Of a stretch of DNA of 64,000 nucleotides, positions 27,221 to 35,374 are shown piece after piece. The DNA lies in NCBI RefSeq assembly GCF_020523925.1, contig NZ_JAJAPW010000002.1, positions 496,001 through 560,000 on the forward strand, read 5' to 3'. The translations under genes were made by a program, and so were the position numbers. Below the pieces are notes generated by a model. That model was not told where the DNA came from. It searched no databases and saw nothing but the letters and a program-made list of their open reading frames with translations. The DNA comes from Neotamlana laminarinivorans (GTDB taxonomy: Bacteria; Bacteroidota; Bacteroidia; Flavobacteriales; Flavobacteriaceae). Position 1 is the stretch's first letter. Every line of letters starts with the position of its first letter.

Positions 27221-27928
27221 ATGAAACAATTATTATCGGTAATACTACTTGGTTTTGTTTTTTTATCACATGCCACAGATAAAGTTTTAGTATTTAGCAA
27301 AACCGACGGTTTTAGGCATAAATCTATTGAAGTAGGAGCCGAAGCTATAAAAAAACTTGGTAACGAAAATAACTTTGAAGTATTTCATACTGAAAATGCT
27401 AATTTGTTTACCTATAACAACCTAAAGCAATACAAAGTAGTGGTGTTTTTAAATACAACAAAAAATGTTTTAAATGAAAAGCAAGAAGCAGCCTTTAAAA
27501 AATATATTAACAAAGGAGGAAGCTTTTTGGGCGTGCATGCTGCTACAGATACTGAGTATAATTGGCCGTGGTACAATAAATTAGTTGGAGCTTATTTTTT
27601 AAGTCACCCAAATCAATGCGAAGCTACAATGCATATTCAAGATAATAAGCATGCTTCAACTAGACACTTAAATAAAACATGGATAAAGCACGACGAGTGG
27701 TATAATTTTAAAAATATAAGTGAAAAAATAAATGTTGTTTTAACAGTTGATGAAGCTACATACAAAGGCGGAGAGAACGGTAAGTTTCATCCAGTAGCTT
27801 GGTACCAAGAATTTGATGGTGGTCGTATGTTTTATACTGCATTAGGCCATACAAAGGAATCGTACACAAATCCAGATTTTCTTAAGCATTTACTGGGTGG
27901 TTTTTTTTATTGTTTAAACCGAAAATAG
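27221..27928 (+). CDS. Secreted ThuA-domain protein
   Basis: A 235-residue protein with an N-terminal signal peptide (about 1-18) and a ThuA/trehalose-utilisation domain of the class I glutamine amidotransferase-like fold (PF06283). Characteristic segments are VLVFSKTDGFRHKSIEVG, GGSFLGVHAATDTEYNWPWYNKLVGAYF, HPVAWYQEFDGGRMFYTALGH. The amidotransferase Cys is absent, as usual in the family. Related proteins act in sugar oxidation or are linked to PL/GH proteins, but the activity here is unknown. Probably cotranscribed with the preceding two genes. Confidence 0.83.
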   Translation: MKQLLSVILLGFVFLSHATDKVLVFSKTDGFRHKSIEVGAEAIKKLGNENNFEVFHTENANLFTYNNLKQYKVVVFLNTTKNVLNEKQEAAFKKYINKGGSFLGVHAATDTEYNWPWYNKLVGAYFLSHPNQCEATMHIQDNKHASTRHLNKTWIKHDEWYNFKNISEKINVVLTVDEATYKGGENGKFHPVAWYQEFDGGRMFYTALGHTKESYTNPDFLKHLLGGFFYCLNRK

Positions 27929-27935
27929 TATAACA

Positions 27936-28439
27936 TTGAAAGGATTATTTTCATTAAAATTAATTATTTTTTTTAGTTTAAGCATTCTTCAGGCACAAGA
28001 CATTCACGTTTTAGCATATTCAGATTACGATGTAACCGTATTTGAAACAGAGGCTTATCAAGAATATTTAAATAAGGTTAATAAACAATCAATAAGTTTT
28101 CAAAATAAACTAAAAGAGTCTAAACTTAAAGCAGTATACAAAACAGGTAGCGGATTTAGTCAAAGCTTTTTTAACCTTGTTAAATCAGAAAAAAAAGAAA
28201 ATATCAATAAAGTAGAAAATGAAATTCATTTTAAACTAGATTATATTATAAATGAAACTGGAGAAAAAGTTCTTGCCTGTGCTGTGTATTTTCCAAAAGA
28301 ACAAGTGTTTTTAAGTGCATCAGAAATTCAAGCAGTTTTAGAAGAAGCTATGACACATAAATTTAACTATATTAATAAGCCAAAAGCAATAAGTAAATTT
28401 TATTTTAAAGTTATTTGCACCTACAATAATTTGTTGTAA
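27936..28439 (+). CDS. Small secreted protein of unknown function, TTG start
   Basis: A 167-residue protein whose first codon is TTG; the hydrophobic stretch LKLIIFFSLSILQAQ then serves as a signal peptide. No ATG lies before the signal, so the TTG start is needed. The mature part has alternating strands and ends with FYFKVICTYNNLL. It resembles no family known to me. It begins 7 nt after the ThuA-like gene. Confidence 0.65.
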   Translation: MKGLFSLKLIIFFSLSILQAQDIHVLAYSDYDVTVFETEAYQEYLNKVNKQSISFQNKLKESKLKAVYKTGSGFSQSFFNLVKSEKKENINKVENEIHFKLDYIINETGEKVLACAVYFPKEQVFLSASEIQAVLEEAMTHKFNYINKPKAISKFYFKVICTYNNLL

Positions 28440-28553
28440 TTTTAATTATTAATAATGAGTTATTTATCTTTTTTGTAAAAAAACATATTTATACGACGTA
28501 CGGTATTTTTAACAAGACGAACAACGTTTCTAGATAAAAATTACGCACTTTAA

Positions 28554-28584
28554 CGATAAAATATGATTTTTATCGATATTTTTG
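28554..28584 (+). promoter_or_regulatory. Promoter with overlapping palindrome for the lipoprotein gene
   Basis: A perfect 8-bp dyad, CGATAAAA/TTTTATCG (28554-28575), abuts a consensus -7 box TATTTTTG at 28577-28584. The dyad occupies the place of a -33 contact, as an operator would. The predicted leader to the ATG at 28700 is over 100 nt. Nothing else was seen in the 260-bp gap 28440-28699. Confidence 0.4.
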
Positions 28585-28699
28585 TTTTTTATTAACAAAT
28601 AAAGCGTAACTATATCCTGTATTTATAAAATACGCCCCAAACCTAATCTAGTTTTTAACTTAACCAATAGACTATCAGTCTAGTCAATTTTTTTTACTT

Positions 28700-29446
28700 A
28701 TGAAAAAAACAATCCTTTTATCAGTTTTCACCTTCACTTTAATAACCTCATGCAAAACCGGCGTGGAAAATAGAGATGTTGAATTATGCAACTTATTTGA
28801 AATAGGAAATTTTAGTTTTTATAGTCCAAGTGTATACGAACATCCAATATTATTTAGTAAAGGCACTCACGATTTATTACATGACGAGTATGTTCCTGCA
28901 TGGTATTCAGGTTACTGTGCCTTAAATAAGCCATCGCATTTCAAGTCTAAAGAAGACTTTATGAAATATATTCACTCATCAAATATAGAATTACATGGTA
29001 AAGAATATTATGAAAAAATGTACGATCACTATAAAGACAACCCTGTTGGTGTAGAAGGCTATAATCATAAAGATTTTCATTTATTGTTTAGAGGGACAGT
29101 AAGTGTTAAAAATTCACGGTCAGGAAATGAATACTTGTTGGTTGCCGGTAAAAATTATATAGAAAAAGAGGAAGATATTGATAAAAACACTGATTTCTAC
29201 GAAAGAAACGTAGAAAATATGTTAGCTTTTGCATTAGAAGATGGTGTATATAAAGCAGTAGATTTACAGTTGGTTAATGGAACATTTACTAAAGCGCAGG
29301 ACGAAAAGGTGTTTGCTATTTTAAATGTTGATAATTTAATAAACTCAACTTGTTTCCAGAATATCAACACATTAAAAAAACCAAACTTCAATAATTCAGA
29401 TTTACCAAAATGGGTGTATAACAAATCTGCTTTAGATGAAGAATAA
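28700..29446 (+). CDS. Lipoprotein of unknown function
   Basis: A 248-residue lipoprotein: hydrophobic signal and lipobox LITSC with the acylated Cys at 18. The mature part is rich in aromatic residues and Asn, without recognisable domain; a conserved-looking segment is EHPILFSKGTHDLLHDEYVPAWYSGY. It stands alone with its own promoter (28577-28584) and terminator. Confidence 0.75.
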   Translation: MKKTILLSVFTFTLITSCKTGVENRDVELCNLFEIGNFSFYSPSVYEHPILFSKGTHDLLHDEYVPAWYSGYCALNKPSHFKSKEDFMKYIHSSNIELHGKEYYEKMYDHYKDNPVGVEGYNHKDFHLLFRGTVSVKNSRSGNEYLLVAGKNYIEKEEDIDKNTDFYERNVENMLAFALEDGVYKAVDLQLVNGTFTKAQDEKVFAILNVDNLINSTCFQNINTLKKPNFNNSDLPKWVYNKSALDEE

Positions 29447-29476
29447 ATAATTATACAAAATAAACGGGGTGTTAAT

Positions 29477-29509
29477 TAAAAGCTTTACTATTTGGTAAAG
29501 CTTTTTTAT
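29477..29509 (+). terminator. Intrinsic terminator after the lipoprotein gene
   Basis: AAAGCTTTAC pairs with GTAAAGCTTT around a short TATTTG loop and is followed by a T run. Confidence 0.85.
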
Positions 29510-29626
29510 TTAAATAAAGTTAGCTAATAAAAAATACCTTTATTTAAAGTGTTTATAATAAATATAAATAATCATAATATAAGTAAAGAGTGGCTATATC
29601 AATCTTTACTTTAATTAATCTATGTG

Positions 29627-29634
29627 TATTTTTG
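29627..29634 (+). promoter_or_regulatory. -7 box of hemH
   Basis: TATTTTTG fits TAnnTTTG exactly and lies 18 nt before the ATG at 29653; this short leader favours that ATG over the in-frame TTG two codons upstream. Confidence 0.6.
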
Positions 29635-29652
29635 TAAAAAGAGTTATTGAAA

Positions 29653-30672
29653 ATGAAAAAAGGAATTTTACTTGTTAATTTAGGCTCACCAGATAGCCCA
29701 ACACCTAAAGATGTAAAAAAATATTTAGGTGAGTTTTTAATGGATGAGCGAGTTATAGATATTCCTACTATTGCCAGAGCAGCATTAGTAAAAGGAATTA
29801 TTTTAAAAACGCGACCAAAGCAATCGGCTGCGGCTTACAAAAAAATATGGTGGGACGAAGGTTCTCCACTAATTGTAATATCCGAACGCGTACAAAATAA
29901 GGTTCAAAACCAGGTAGAATTTCCAGTAGCTTTGGCTATGCGTTATGGTAGCATGACCATTAAAAAAGGGTTGCAAGAATTAGTAGATAAAGGTGTAAGC
30001 GAAGTTCTTTTATTTCCGTTATATCCGCAATTTGCTATGGCAACTACCGAAACTATTACGGTTTTAGCTGAAGATATTAGAAAGGAGTTTTTTCCTAATT
30101 TAAAAATTGAATCGTTTCCTGCATTTTATAACAGAGAAGATTATATAGAAGTATTAGCTAATTCTATGAAAAAGCATTTAGAAGGGAAAAAATTTGATCA
30201 TCTTTTGTTTTCTTATCATGGAGTTCCGGAACGACACATCCGAAAAAGTGATATAACCAAATCGCATTGTAAAATAGATGGTAGTTGTTGTAAAACTGCA
30301 AGTAAAGCACACGAGTTCTGTTACAGGCATCAATGTTTTGAAGTAACACGATTGGTGGGCGAAAAGTTAGGACTAGCGGAGGGTACGTTTTCAACATCGT
30401 TTCAATCCAGATTAGGTTTCGATCCTTGGTTACAACCTTATACAGATAGAACCATAGAGCGTTTTGGTAAAGAAGGACTAAAAAATATGGCAATAGCAAC
30501 TCCAGCATTTGTTAGTGATTGTCTTGAAACTCTTGAAGAAATAGCCATGGAAGGCGAAGAAATATTTCATGAAATGGGCGGGGAAAATTTTACCACCATT
30601 CCGTGTTTAAATGACGATCAAGAATGGGTAGATTTACTCGCAAAATGGATAAATAATTGGGCAAAGGCCTAA
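29653..30672 (+). CDS. hemH: Ferrochelatase
   Basis: A 339-residue enzyme that inserts Fe2+ into protoporphyrin IX. Conserved parts are ILLVNLGSPDSPTP at the start, FPLYPQFAMATTET and the metal-ligand His in SYHGVPERHI. An internal segment carries five cysteines within 23 residues (about 206, 212, 213, 223, 228: HCKIDGSCC then FCYRHQC). Several bacterial ferrochelatases have Fe-S clusters, though not necessarily at this place. The TTG two codons upstream is the other possible start. It leads a hemH-MATE-hemJ run, so the last two heme steps are clustered. Confidence 0.94.
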   Translation: MKKGILLVNLGSPDSPTPKDVKKYLGEFLMDERVIDIPTIARAALVKGIILKTRPKQSAAAYKKIWWDEGSPLIVISERVQNKVQNQVEFPVALAMRYGSMTIKKGLQELVDKGVSEVLLFPLYPQFAMATTETITVLAEDIRKEFFPNLKIESFPAFYNREDYIEVLANSMKKHLEGKKFDHLLFSYHGVPERHIRKSDITKSHCKIDGSCCKTASKAHEFCYRHQCFEVTRLVGEKLGLAEGTFSTSFQSRLGFDPWLQPYTDRTIERFGKEGLKNMAIATPAFVSDCLETLEEIAMEGEEIFHEMGGENFTTIPCLNDDQEWVDLLAKWINNWAKA

Positions 30673-30687
30673 CCCGAAAAAACATAA

Positions 30688-32040
30688 ATGCCAAAAATAC
30701 AATCTGAAGATTTAGCAACATTACCAATAAATAAACTTTTAGTAAGGCAAGCAGTTCCCGCCTCAATAGGCATATTGGTAATGTCGCTAAATATTCTAGT
30801 AGATACTATTTTTGTAGGACATTGGATAGGTTCTATAGCCATAGCAGCTATAAACGTAGTATTACCAGTATCTTTTTTTATTGCGGCTTTAGGTATGAGT
30901 ATTGGCATTGGCGGCTCATCTATAATATCAAGAGCTTTAGGAGCCAACAATAAAGAAAAAGCACTATTAACCTTTGGTAATCAAATAACACTAACCTTAA
31001 TTTTAACAATAACCTTAGTAACCTTAGGTTTAGTTTTTATTGACAATATTATTCCGGCATTTGGAGGTAAAGGTGATATTTTTGCTCCAGCTAAAGTTTA
31101 TTACAGAATAGTACTTTATGGAGTGCCCATATTGGCTTTAAGCATGATGGGTAACAACGTAAGTCGTGCAGAAGGGAAACCTAAGTTTGCTATGTATGCC
31201 ATGATGTTGCCATCGGTAAGTAATTTAGTTCTAGATTATGTTTTTATAAATTTATTAGGTTGGGGAATGCAAGGCGCGGCATGGGCAACAACATTGTCCT
31301 ATGGTTTTTCATTTTCATTTTTATTATGGTTTTTCTTGTCTAAGCACTCCGAGTTAAAAATAAATTTCACGCATTTTACTTTAAATTTTGGTATAGTAAA
31401 AGAAATTGCCTCTCTAGGTTTTGTAACTTTATCAAGGCAAGCTGTAGTGAGTATAACCTACTTGCTTATGAATAATATTTTGTTTAACCTTGGTGGTACA
31501 AACTCTGTAACGGCTTATGCTATTGTTGGGCGTATGCTTATGTTTGCAATGTTTCCTGTTTTGGGGGTAACTCAAGGTTTTTTGCCTATAGCAGGGTTTA
31601 ATTATGGGGCGAAAAATTATATACGAGTAAAGCATAGTATAAACATAGCAATAAAATATGCATCTGTTTTAGCAACCATAATTTTTATAGTATTAATGGC
31701 TTTCCCTGAATATATAACCAAGATGTTTACAACAGATATAGAGGTTATTAAACAAACACCAAATGCTATGCGATGGGTGTTTGCGGCAACACCAATAATA
31801 GCAGTTCAACTAATAGGTGCGGCTTATTTTCAAGCTATAGGTAAAGCAAAACCAGCACTTTTATTAACGCTAACACGGCAAGGTTTTTTCTTTATTCCTT
31901 TAATTTTTATCTTGCCAAAGTTTTACGGCGAGTTTGGTGTTTGGGTATCGTTTCCAATAGCAGATGTGCTTTCAACATTAGTAACGGCATATTTTTTAAA
32001 CCAAGAAATTCGAAGAGATTTAATAGCCAAAACAGAATGA
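30688..32040 (+). CDS. MATE-family efflux transporter
   Basis: A 450-residue inner-membrane protein with two six-helix MatE repeats (about 15-190 and 240-420), e.g. LVMSLNILVDTIFVGHWIG, GIGGSSIISRALGANNKEKA and VLGVTQGFLPIAGFNYGAK. The family exports organic compounds in exchange for Na+ or H+. Lying between ferrochelatase and HemJ it might handle a tetrapyrrole or related compound, but this is inference only. The stop codon overlaps the start of hemJ (ATGA), suggesting coupled translation. Confidence 0.9.
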   Translation: MPKIQSEDLATLPINKLLVRQAVPASIGILVMSLNILVDTIFVGHWIGSIAIAAINVVLPVSFFIAALGMSIGIGGSSIISRALGANNKEKALLTFGNQITLTLILTITLVTLGLVFIDNIIPAFGGKGDIFAPAKVYYRIVLYGVPILALSMMGNNVSRAEGKPKFAMYAMMLPSVSNLVLDYVFINLLGWGMQGAAWATTLSYGFSFSFLLWFFLSKHSELKINFTHFTLNFGIVKEIASLGFVTLSRQAVVSITYLLMNNILFNLGGTNSVTAYAIVGRMLMFAMFPVLGVTQGFLPIAGFNYGAKNYIRVKHSINIAIKYASVLATIIFIVLMAFPEYITKMFTTDIEVIKQTPNAMRWVFAATPIIAVQLIGAAYFQAIGKAKPALLLTLTRQGFFFIPLIFILPKFYGEFGVWVSFPIADVLSTLVTAYFLNQEIRRDLIAKTE

Positions 32041-32591
32041 TTATGGAATATTATAACTACATAAAATCATTTCACTTAATTTTTGTAATTACATGGTTTG
32101 CAGGTTTGTTTTACATTCCGCGTTTATTCGTTTATCAAATAGAAGCCAACCAAAAACCTTCGCCAGATAAAGAAATTTTAGGTAAGCAACTAAAAATTAT
32201 GGCAAAACGGCTTTGGTTTATAATTACATGGCCATCTGCAGTTTTAGCAACACTATTTGCAGTTTGGTTGCTTATTATAATGCCACATTGGTTGCAACAA
32301 CCCTGGATGCATGTAAAACTAGCATTTGTAATACTGCTATACATATATCATATTAAAACACATCAATATTATAAACAACTGCAAAATAATACCTGTACAA
32401 AAACCTCAAGTTTCATGAGAATCTGGAATGAAGGAGCCACCTTTATACTGTTTGCCGTGGTGTTTTTAGTAATTTTAAAAAGTGCTTTAAATTGGGTATG
32501 GGGCGTTGTAGGTATTTTAGTTTTGGGCATACTAATTATGTTAGGCTTTAAGTTGTACAAAAAAATCCGTGATAAAAATCCAGAAGCCTAA
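32037..32591 (+). CDS. hemJ: Protoporphyrinogen oxidase HemJ
   Basis: A 184-residue membrane protein of the HemJ/CopD-like (UPF0093) family that oxidises protoporphyrinogen IX to protoporphyrin IX. The first helix has YIKSFHLIFVITWFAGLFYIPRLFVY, including the conserved His that ligates heme, and three or four more helices follow (WFIITWPSAVLATLFAVW; HVKLAFVILLYIYH; ATFILFAVVFLVIL). The start may be 32037 (ATGATTATG, overlapping the MATE stop) or 32043 (MEYYNY). It supplies the substrate for HemH from the same operon. Confidence 0.88.
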   Translation: MIMEYYNYIKSFHLIFVITWFAGLFYIPRLFVYQIEANQKPSPDKEILGKQLKIMAKRLWFIITWPSAVLATLFAVWLLIIMPHWLQQPWMHVKLAFVILLYIYHIKTHQYYKQLQNNTCTKTSSFMRIWNEGATFILFAVVFLVILKSALNWVWGVVGILVLGILIMLGFKLYKKIRDKNPEA

Positions 32592-32617
32592 TTATAAATA
32601 GTAAAAAAATATTTTAT

Positions 32618-32705
32618 GGCGTTACCACGCTTTAGGCGCGGTCGGGCTTTACATTATATCTTTTTCTCGTACCTCAAAAAAGGATGCCATTTCAATCCCT
32701 AACGC
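32618..32705 (+). repeat. REP-like intergenic repeat, copy 2
   Basis: Starts GGCGTTACC, then CGGTCGGGCTTTAC, TATATCTTTTT, CAAAAAAGGATGCC and ends TTCAATCCCTAACGC. The layout (GGGCGTTACC ... GTCGGGCT ... ATATCTTTTT ... AAAAAGGATGCC ... AATCCCTAACGC) is that of a widespread Bacteroidota intergenic repeat. It fills most of the gap between hemJ and the histidine kinase gene. Confidence 0.75.
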
Positions 32706-32823
32706 GAGCAGCAACACTACAAATTTACAGCAATATATTTATGTTAAACAATCCTGTTTATATAAGCTTTAACTAATTTTGGTGTAATTATTGCTATCTT
32801 TAAAAAATATAAAATTGCTTTTT

Positions 32824-34281
32824 TTGAAACTCAAAAAACTATCCTTAAGAATTCGTATTTTTATAGCCATGATACTGTTGGTGTTATTTGCCTCAGTACT
32901 CATTTCGTTGGTGGTTGTTTATCAATATAAAGAGCAAAGTAAAGACTACCATTCAGGACGATTAGATCGTAAAGAGGAGAGCATAAGAACTCACATTACA
33001 AATGTATTAAATGGTAGGCAAAACACCTGGGAAGTAAAAACCGAAAATATCCCTTTAATTTTTAAAGAAGAAGTTTACAACATTGCCCATATACATAAAC
33101 TACAAATTAACCTTTACGATTTAGATGGAACACTTTTAATTTCATCAAAAACAAATTTAAAAGTAAACGTAGAAGATCGTTGTATAGATGCCGAAATTTT
33201 AAATGATATTTCACATTCTGCAGACCACAGGTATGTAGATAATAATATGGTTAATGGCGAAACATTTCTATCTTCGTATACCTTCATTAAAGATCAAAAA
33301 TCAAAACCATTAGCGATATTAAATTTACCATATTTAGAAAATGACGATTTTTTAAACATGGAGCTCAACGAATTTCTAGAGCGACTACGTTACGCTTTTT
33401 TACTTATACTACTAATGGCTATTGGTATAGCTTTTTTATTATCTAAATACATCACAAAATCTTTAAAGTCTATAAGTGATAAAATTAATGCTACACGACT
33501 AGAAAAACGAAACCAAAAAATTGAAACTAGCGATACAAGCGAAGAAATTTCAACCCTAGTAAGTTCTTATAATAGTATGATAGACGAGCTTGAAGAAAGT
33601 GCTATACAGCTCGCAAAAAGTGAGCGAGAACAAGCTTGGAGAGAAATGGCAAAACAAGTGGCGCATGAAATAAAAAACCCATTAACCCCAATGCGATTAA
33701 CTGTACAAAATTTTCAGCGAAAATTTAATCCTAGAGATCCAGAGATTGATGATAAAGTAAACGAATACAGTAAAACACTTATTCAGCAGATAGATACCAT
33801 GAGTTCAATTGCTTCAGCATTTTCAAACTTCGCTAAAATGCCAGCACAACAAAACGAAACTCTTAATGTGGTTAAAATTGTAAAGCTTGCGCTCGATATT
33901 TTTAACGAAACATATATTGTTTTTTCTGCTCAAGAAGAAGAAATTATAGCAAAAGTAGATCGTACACAACTTATTCGGGTAGTCACTAATTTGGTTAAAA
34001 ATGCAATTCAAGCTATTCCAGTTGAGGTTGAAGGCAAAATTGAAGTGCGTGTTAGTAAAAGCGATAATAAGGTGTTAATTACAGTAGCCGATAATGGTAC
34101 AGGAATTTCAGAAGAAAACATAGCTAAAGTATTCGAACCCAAATTTACAACCAAATCTAGCGGTATGGGCTTAGGTTTAGCAATGGTAAAAAATATAGTA
34201 GAAAATCATAAAGGAAGCATAACCTTTACAACAAAAAAGAATAAAGGAACTACATTTACAGTAATTTTTCCAAAAGAATAA
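32824..34281 (+). CDS. Membrane sensor histidine kinase, NtrY-like
   Basis: About 485 residues: a membrane helix (MILLVLFASVLISLVVVYQY), a periplasmic sensor loop (about 140 residues), a second helix (FLLILLMAIGIAFLLS), a HAMP linker, and the kinase core. The phospho-acceptor His lies in KQVAHEIKNPLTPMRLTVQ (NtrY type), the ATPase has LVKNAIQAIP (N box), ADNGTGIS (G1) and SSGMGLGLAM (G2). No ATG precedes the first helix; TTG codons at 32791, 32815 and 32824 are possible starts, and a -7-like TATCTTTA at 32795-32802 favours 32824. No response regulator is adjacent, so it is an orphan kinase. Confidence 0.87.
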   Translation: MKLKKLSLRIRIFIAMILLVLFASVLISLVVVYQYKEQSKDYHSGRLDRKEESIRTHITNVLNGRQNTWEVKTENIPLIFKEEVYNIAHIHKLQINLYDLDGTLLISSKTNLKVNVEDRCIDAEILNDISHSADHRYVDNNMVNGETFLSSYTFIKDQKSKPLAILNLPYLENDDFLNMELNEFLERLRYAFLLILLMAIGIAFLLSKYITKSLKSISDKINATRLEKRNQKIETSDTSEEISTLVSSYNSMIDELEESAIQLAKSEREQAWREMAKQVAHEIKNPLTPMRLTVQNFQRKFNPRDPEIDDKVNEYSKTLIQQIDTMSSIASAFSNFAKMPAQQNETLNVVKIVKLALDIFNETYIVFSAQEEEIIAKVDRTQLIRVVTNLVKNAIQAIPVEVEGKIEVRVSKSDNKVLITVADNGTGISEENIAKVFEPKFTTKSSGMGLGLAMVKNIVENHKGSITFTTKKNKGTTFTVIFPKE

Positions 34282-34284
34282 ATA

Positions 34285-35067
34285 ATGAATTATAATAACG
34301 TATTATCCAGCTTTAAAAATGGTATTACAACCATTACCATTAATCGTCCAAAAAAATTAAACGCATTAAATAAAGAAACTATTAGCGAATTGCACGAAGC
34401 GTTTAAATTAGCTAATGCAGATAAAAACACAAAAGTTATAATTATAACAGGAAGTGGTGAAAAAGCCTTTGTAGCTGGAGCAGATATTAGCGAGTTTGCA
34501 AGTTTTTCAGGAAAAGAGGGGGCTGAATTAGCTCAAAAAGGGCAAGATGTATTATTTAGCTTTATAGAAAGTTTAAACACACCAGTAATAGCTGCTGTTA
34601 ATGGGTTTGCACTTGGTGGAGGTTTAGAGCTTGCCATGGCTTGCCATTTTAGAGTTGCTAGTAATAATGCCAAAATGGGACTTCCAGAAGTAAGTTTAGG
34701 TGTAATTCCCGGTTATGGTGGTACCCAACGCTTACCTCAGTTAATAGGTAAAGGGCGCGCTATGGAAATGATTATGACTGCTGGAATGATAGACGCAAAT
34801 AATGCCCTTAATTACGGGTTAGTAAACCACATTACCACACAAGCAGAGTTACTTAATATGTGCCAAGATATTGCAAATAAAATAATGAAAAACTCTCCTG
34901 TAGCCATAGGTAAAGCCATTGAAGCTGTTAATGCTAGTTATAAAACAGGAGTTGATGGTTTTGATATTGAAATTAAATCGTTTGGAGCTTGTTTTGATAC
35001 AGAAGATTTTAAAGAAGGAACAACAGCATTTTTGGAAAAACGAAAGGCAAATTTTCCTGGAGCATAA
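34285..35067 (+). CDS. Enoyl-CoA hydratase (crotonase family)
   Basis: A 260-residue crotonase that hydrates 2-enoyl-CoA thioesters. The oxyanion-hole motif is GEKAFVAGADISE, and both catalytic glutamates are present (Glu115 in GGGLELAM, Glu135 in GLPEVSLGV). Short-chain enoyl-CoA hydratase of fatty acid or butanoate metabolism is the likeliest role. It starts 3 nt after the kinase gene. Confidence 0.9.
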   Translation: MNYNNVLSSFKNGITTITINRPKKLNALNKETISELHEAFKLANADKNTKVIIITGSGEKAFVAGADISEFASFSGKEGAELAQKGQDVLFSFIESLNTPVIAAVNGFALGGGLELAMACHFRVASNNAKMGLPEVSLGVIPGYGGTQRLPQLIGKGRAMEMIMTAGMIDANNALNYGLVNHITTQAELLNMCQDIANKIMKNSPVAIGKAIEAVNASYKTGVDGFDIEIKSFGACFDTEDFKEGTTAFLEKRKANFPGA

Positions 35068-35374
35068 AATTATAAAATGTTTTTTCTATTACCTTGATAT
35101 TAAAAAGATAAAACAGATAATGTTCTATTGCTTAAAAAGTTACAAGCCACCTTTTTAACACATTAATTTAAATCTATTTTATAATTATTGAATTATCGTT
35201 GTGTTTTTTGTTTTTATCGATAAAATTTTTAAGAATTACATAAAAATACATCTTTATATTAAGAAATTAAAAAACTTAATAATTCTTTTTTTATCTTGAG
35301 TACTCAAATTAAAGACTTCTAACCAAAAGTCTGATTTTAAACATAAACTAAATCTAAAATACATTAAACAAATT
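35068..35374 (+). promoter_or_regulatory. 307-bp upstream region with palindrome TTTTATCGATAAAA
   Basis: No gene is seen here. The perfect 14-bp palindrome TTTTATCGATAAAA lies at 35212-35225. The sequence TTTTTATCGATA also occurs beside the promoter at 28566-28577. A weak -7-like CATCTTTA lies near 35250. The palindrome may be an operator of the following secreted protein gene. Confidence 0.35.

Noticed and set aside
30164-30508. 114-codon frame opposite hemH
   Set aside because: Antisense to the Cys-rich part of ferrochelatase; the hydrophobic composition results from the opposite strand.
31941-32036. N-terminal extension of HemJ inside the MATE gene
   Set aside because: The extension is out of frame in the conserved MATE C-terminus and does not resemble HemJ; the ATGA overlap at 32037 is a better start.
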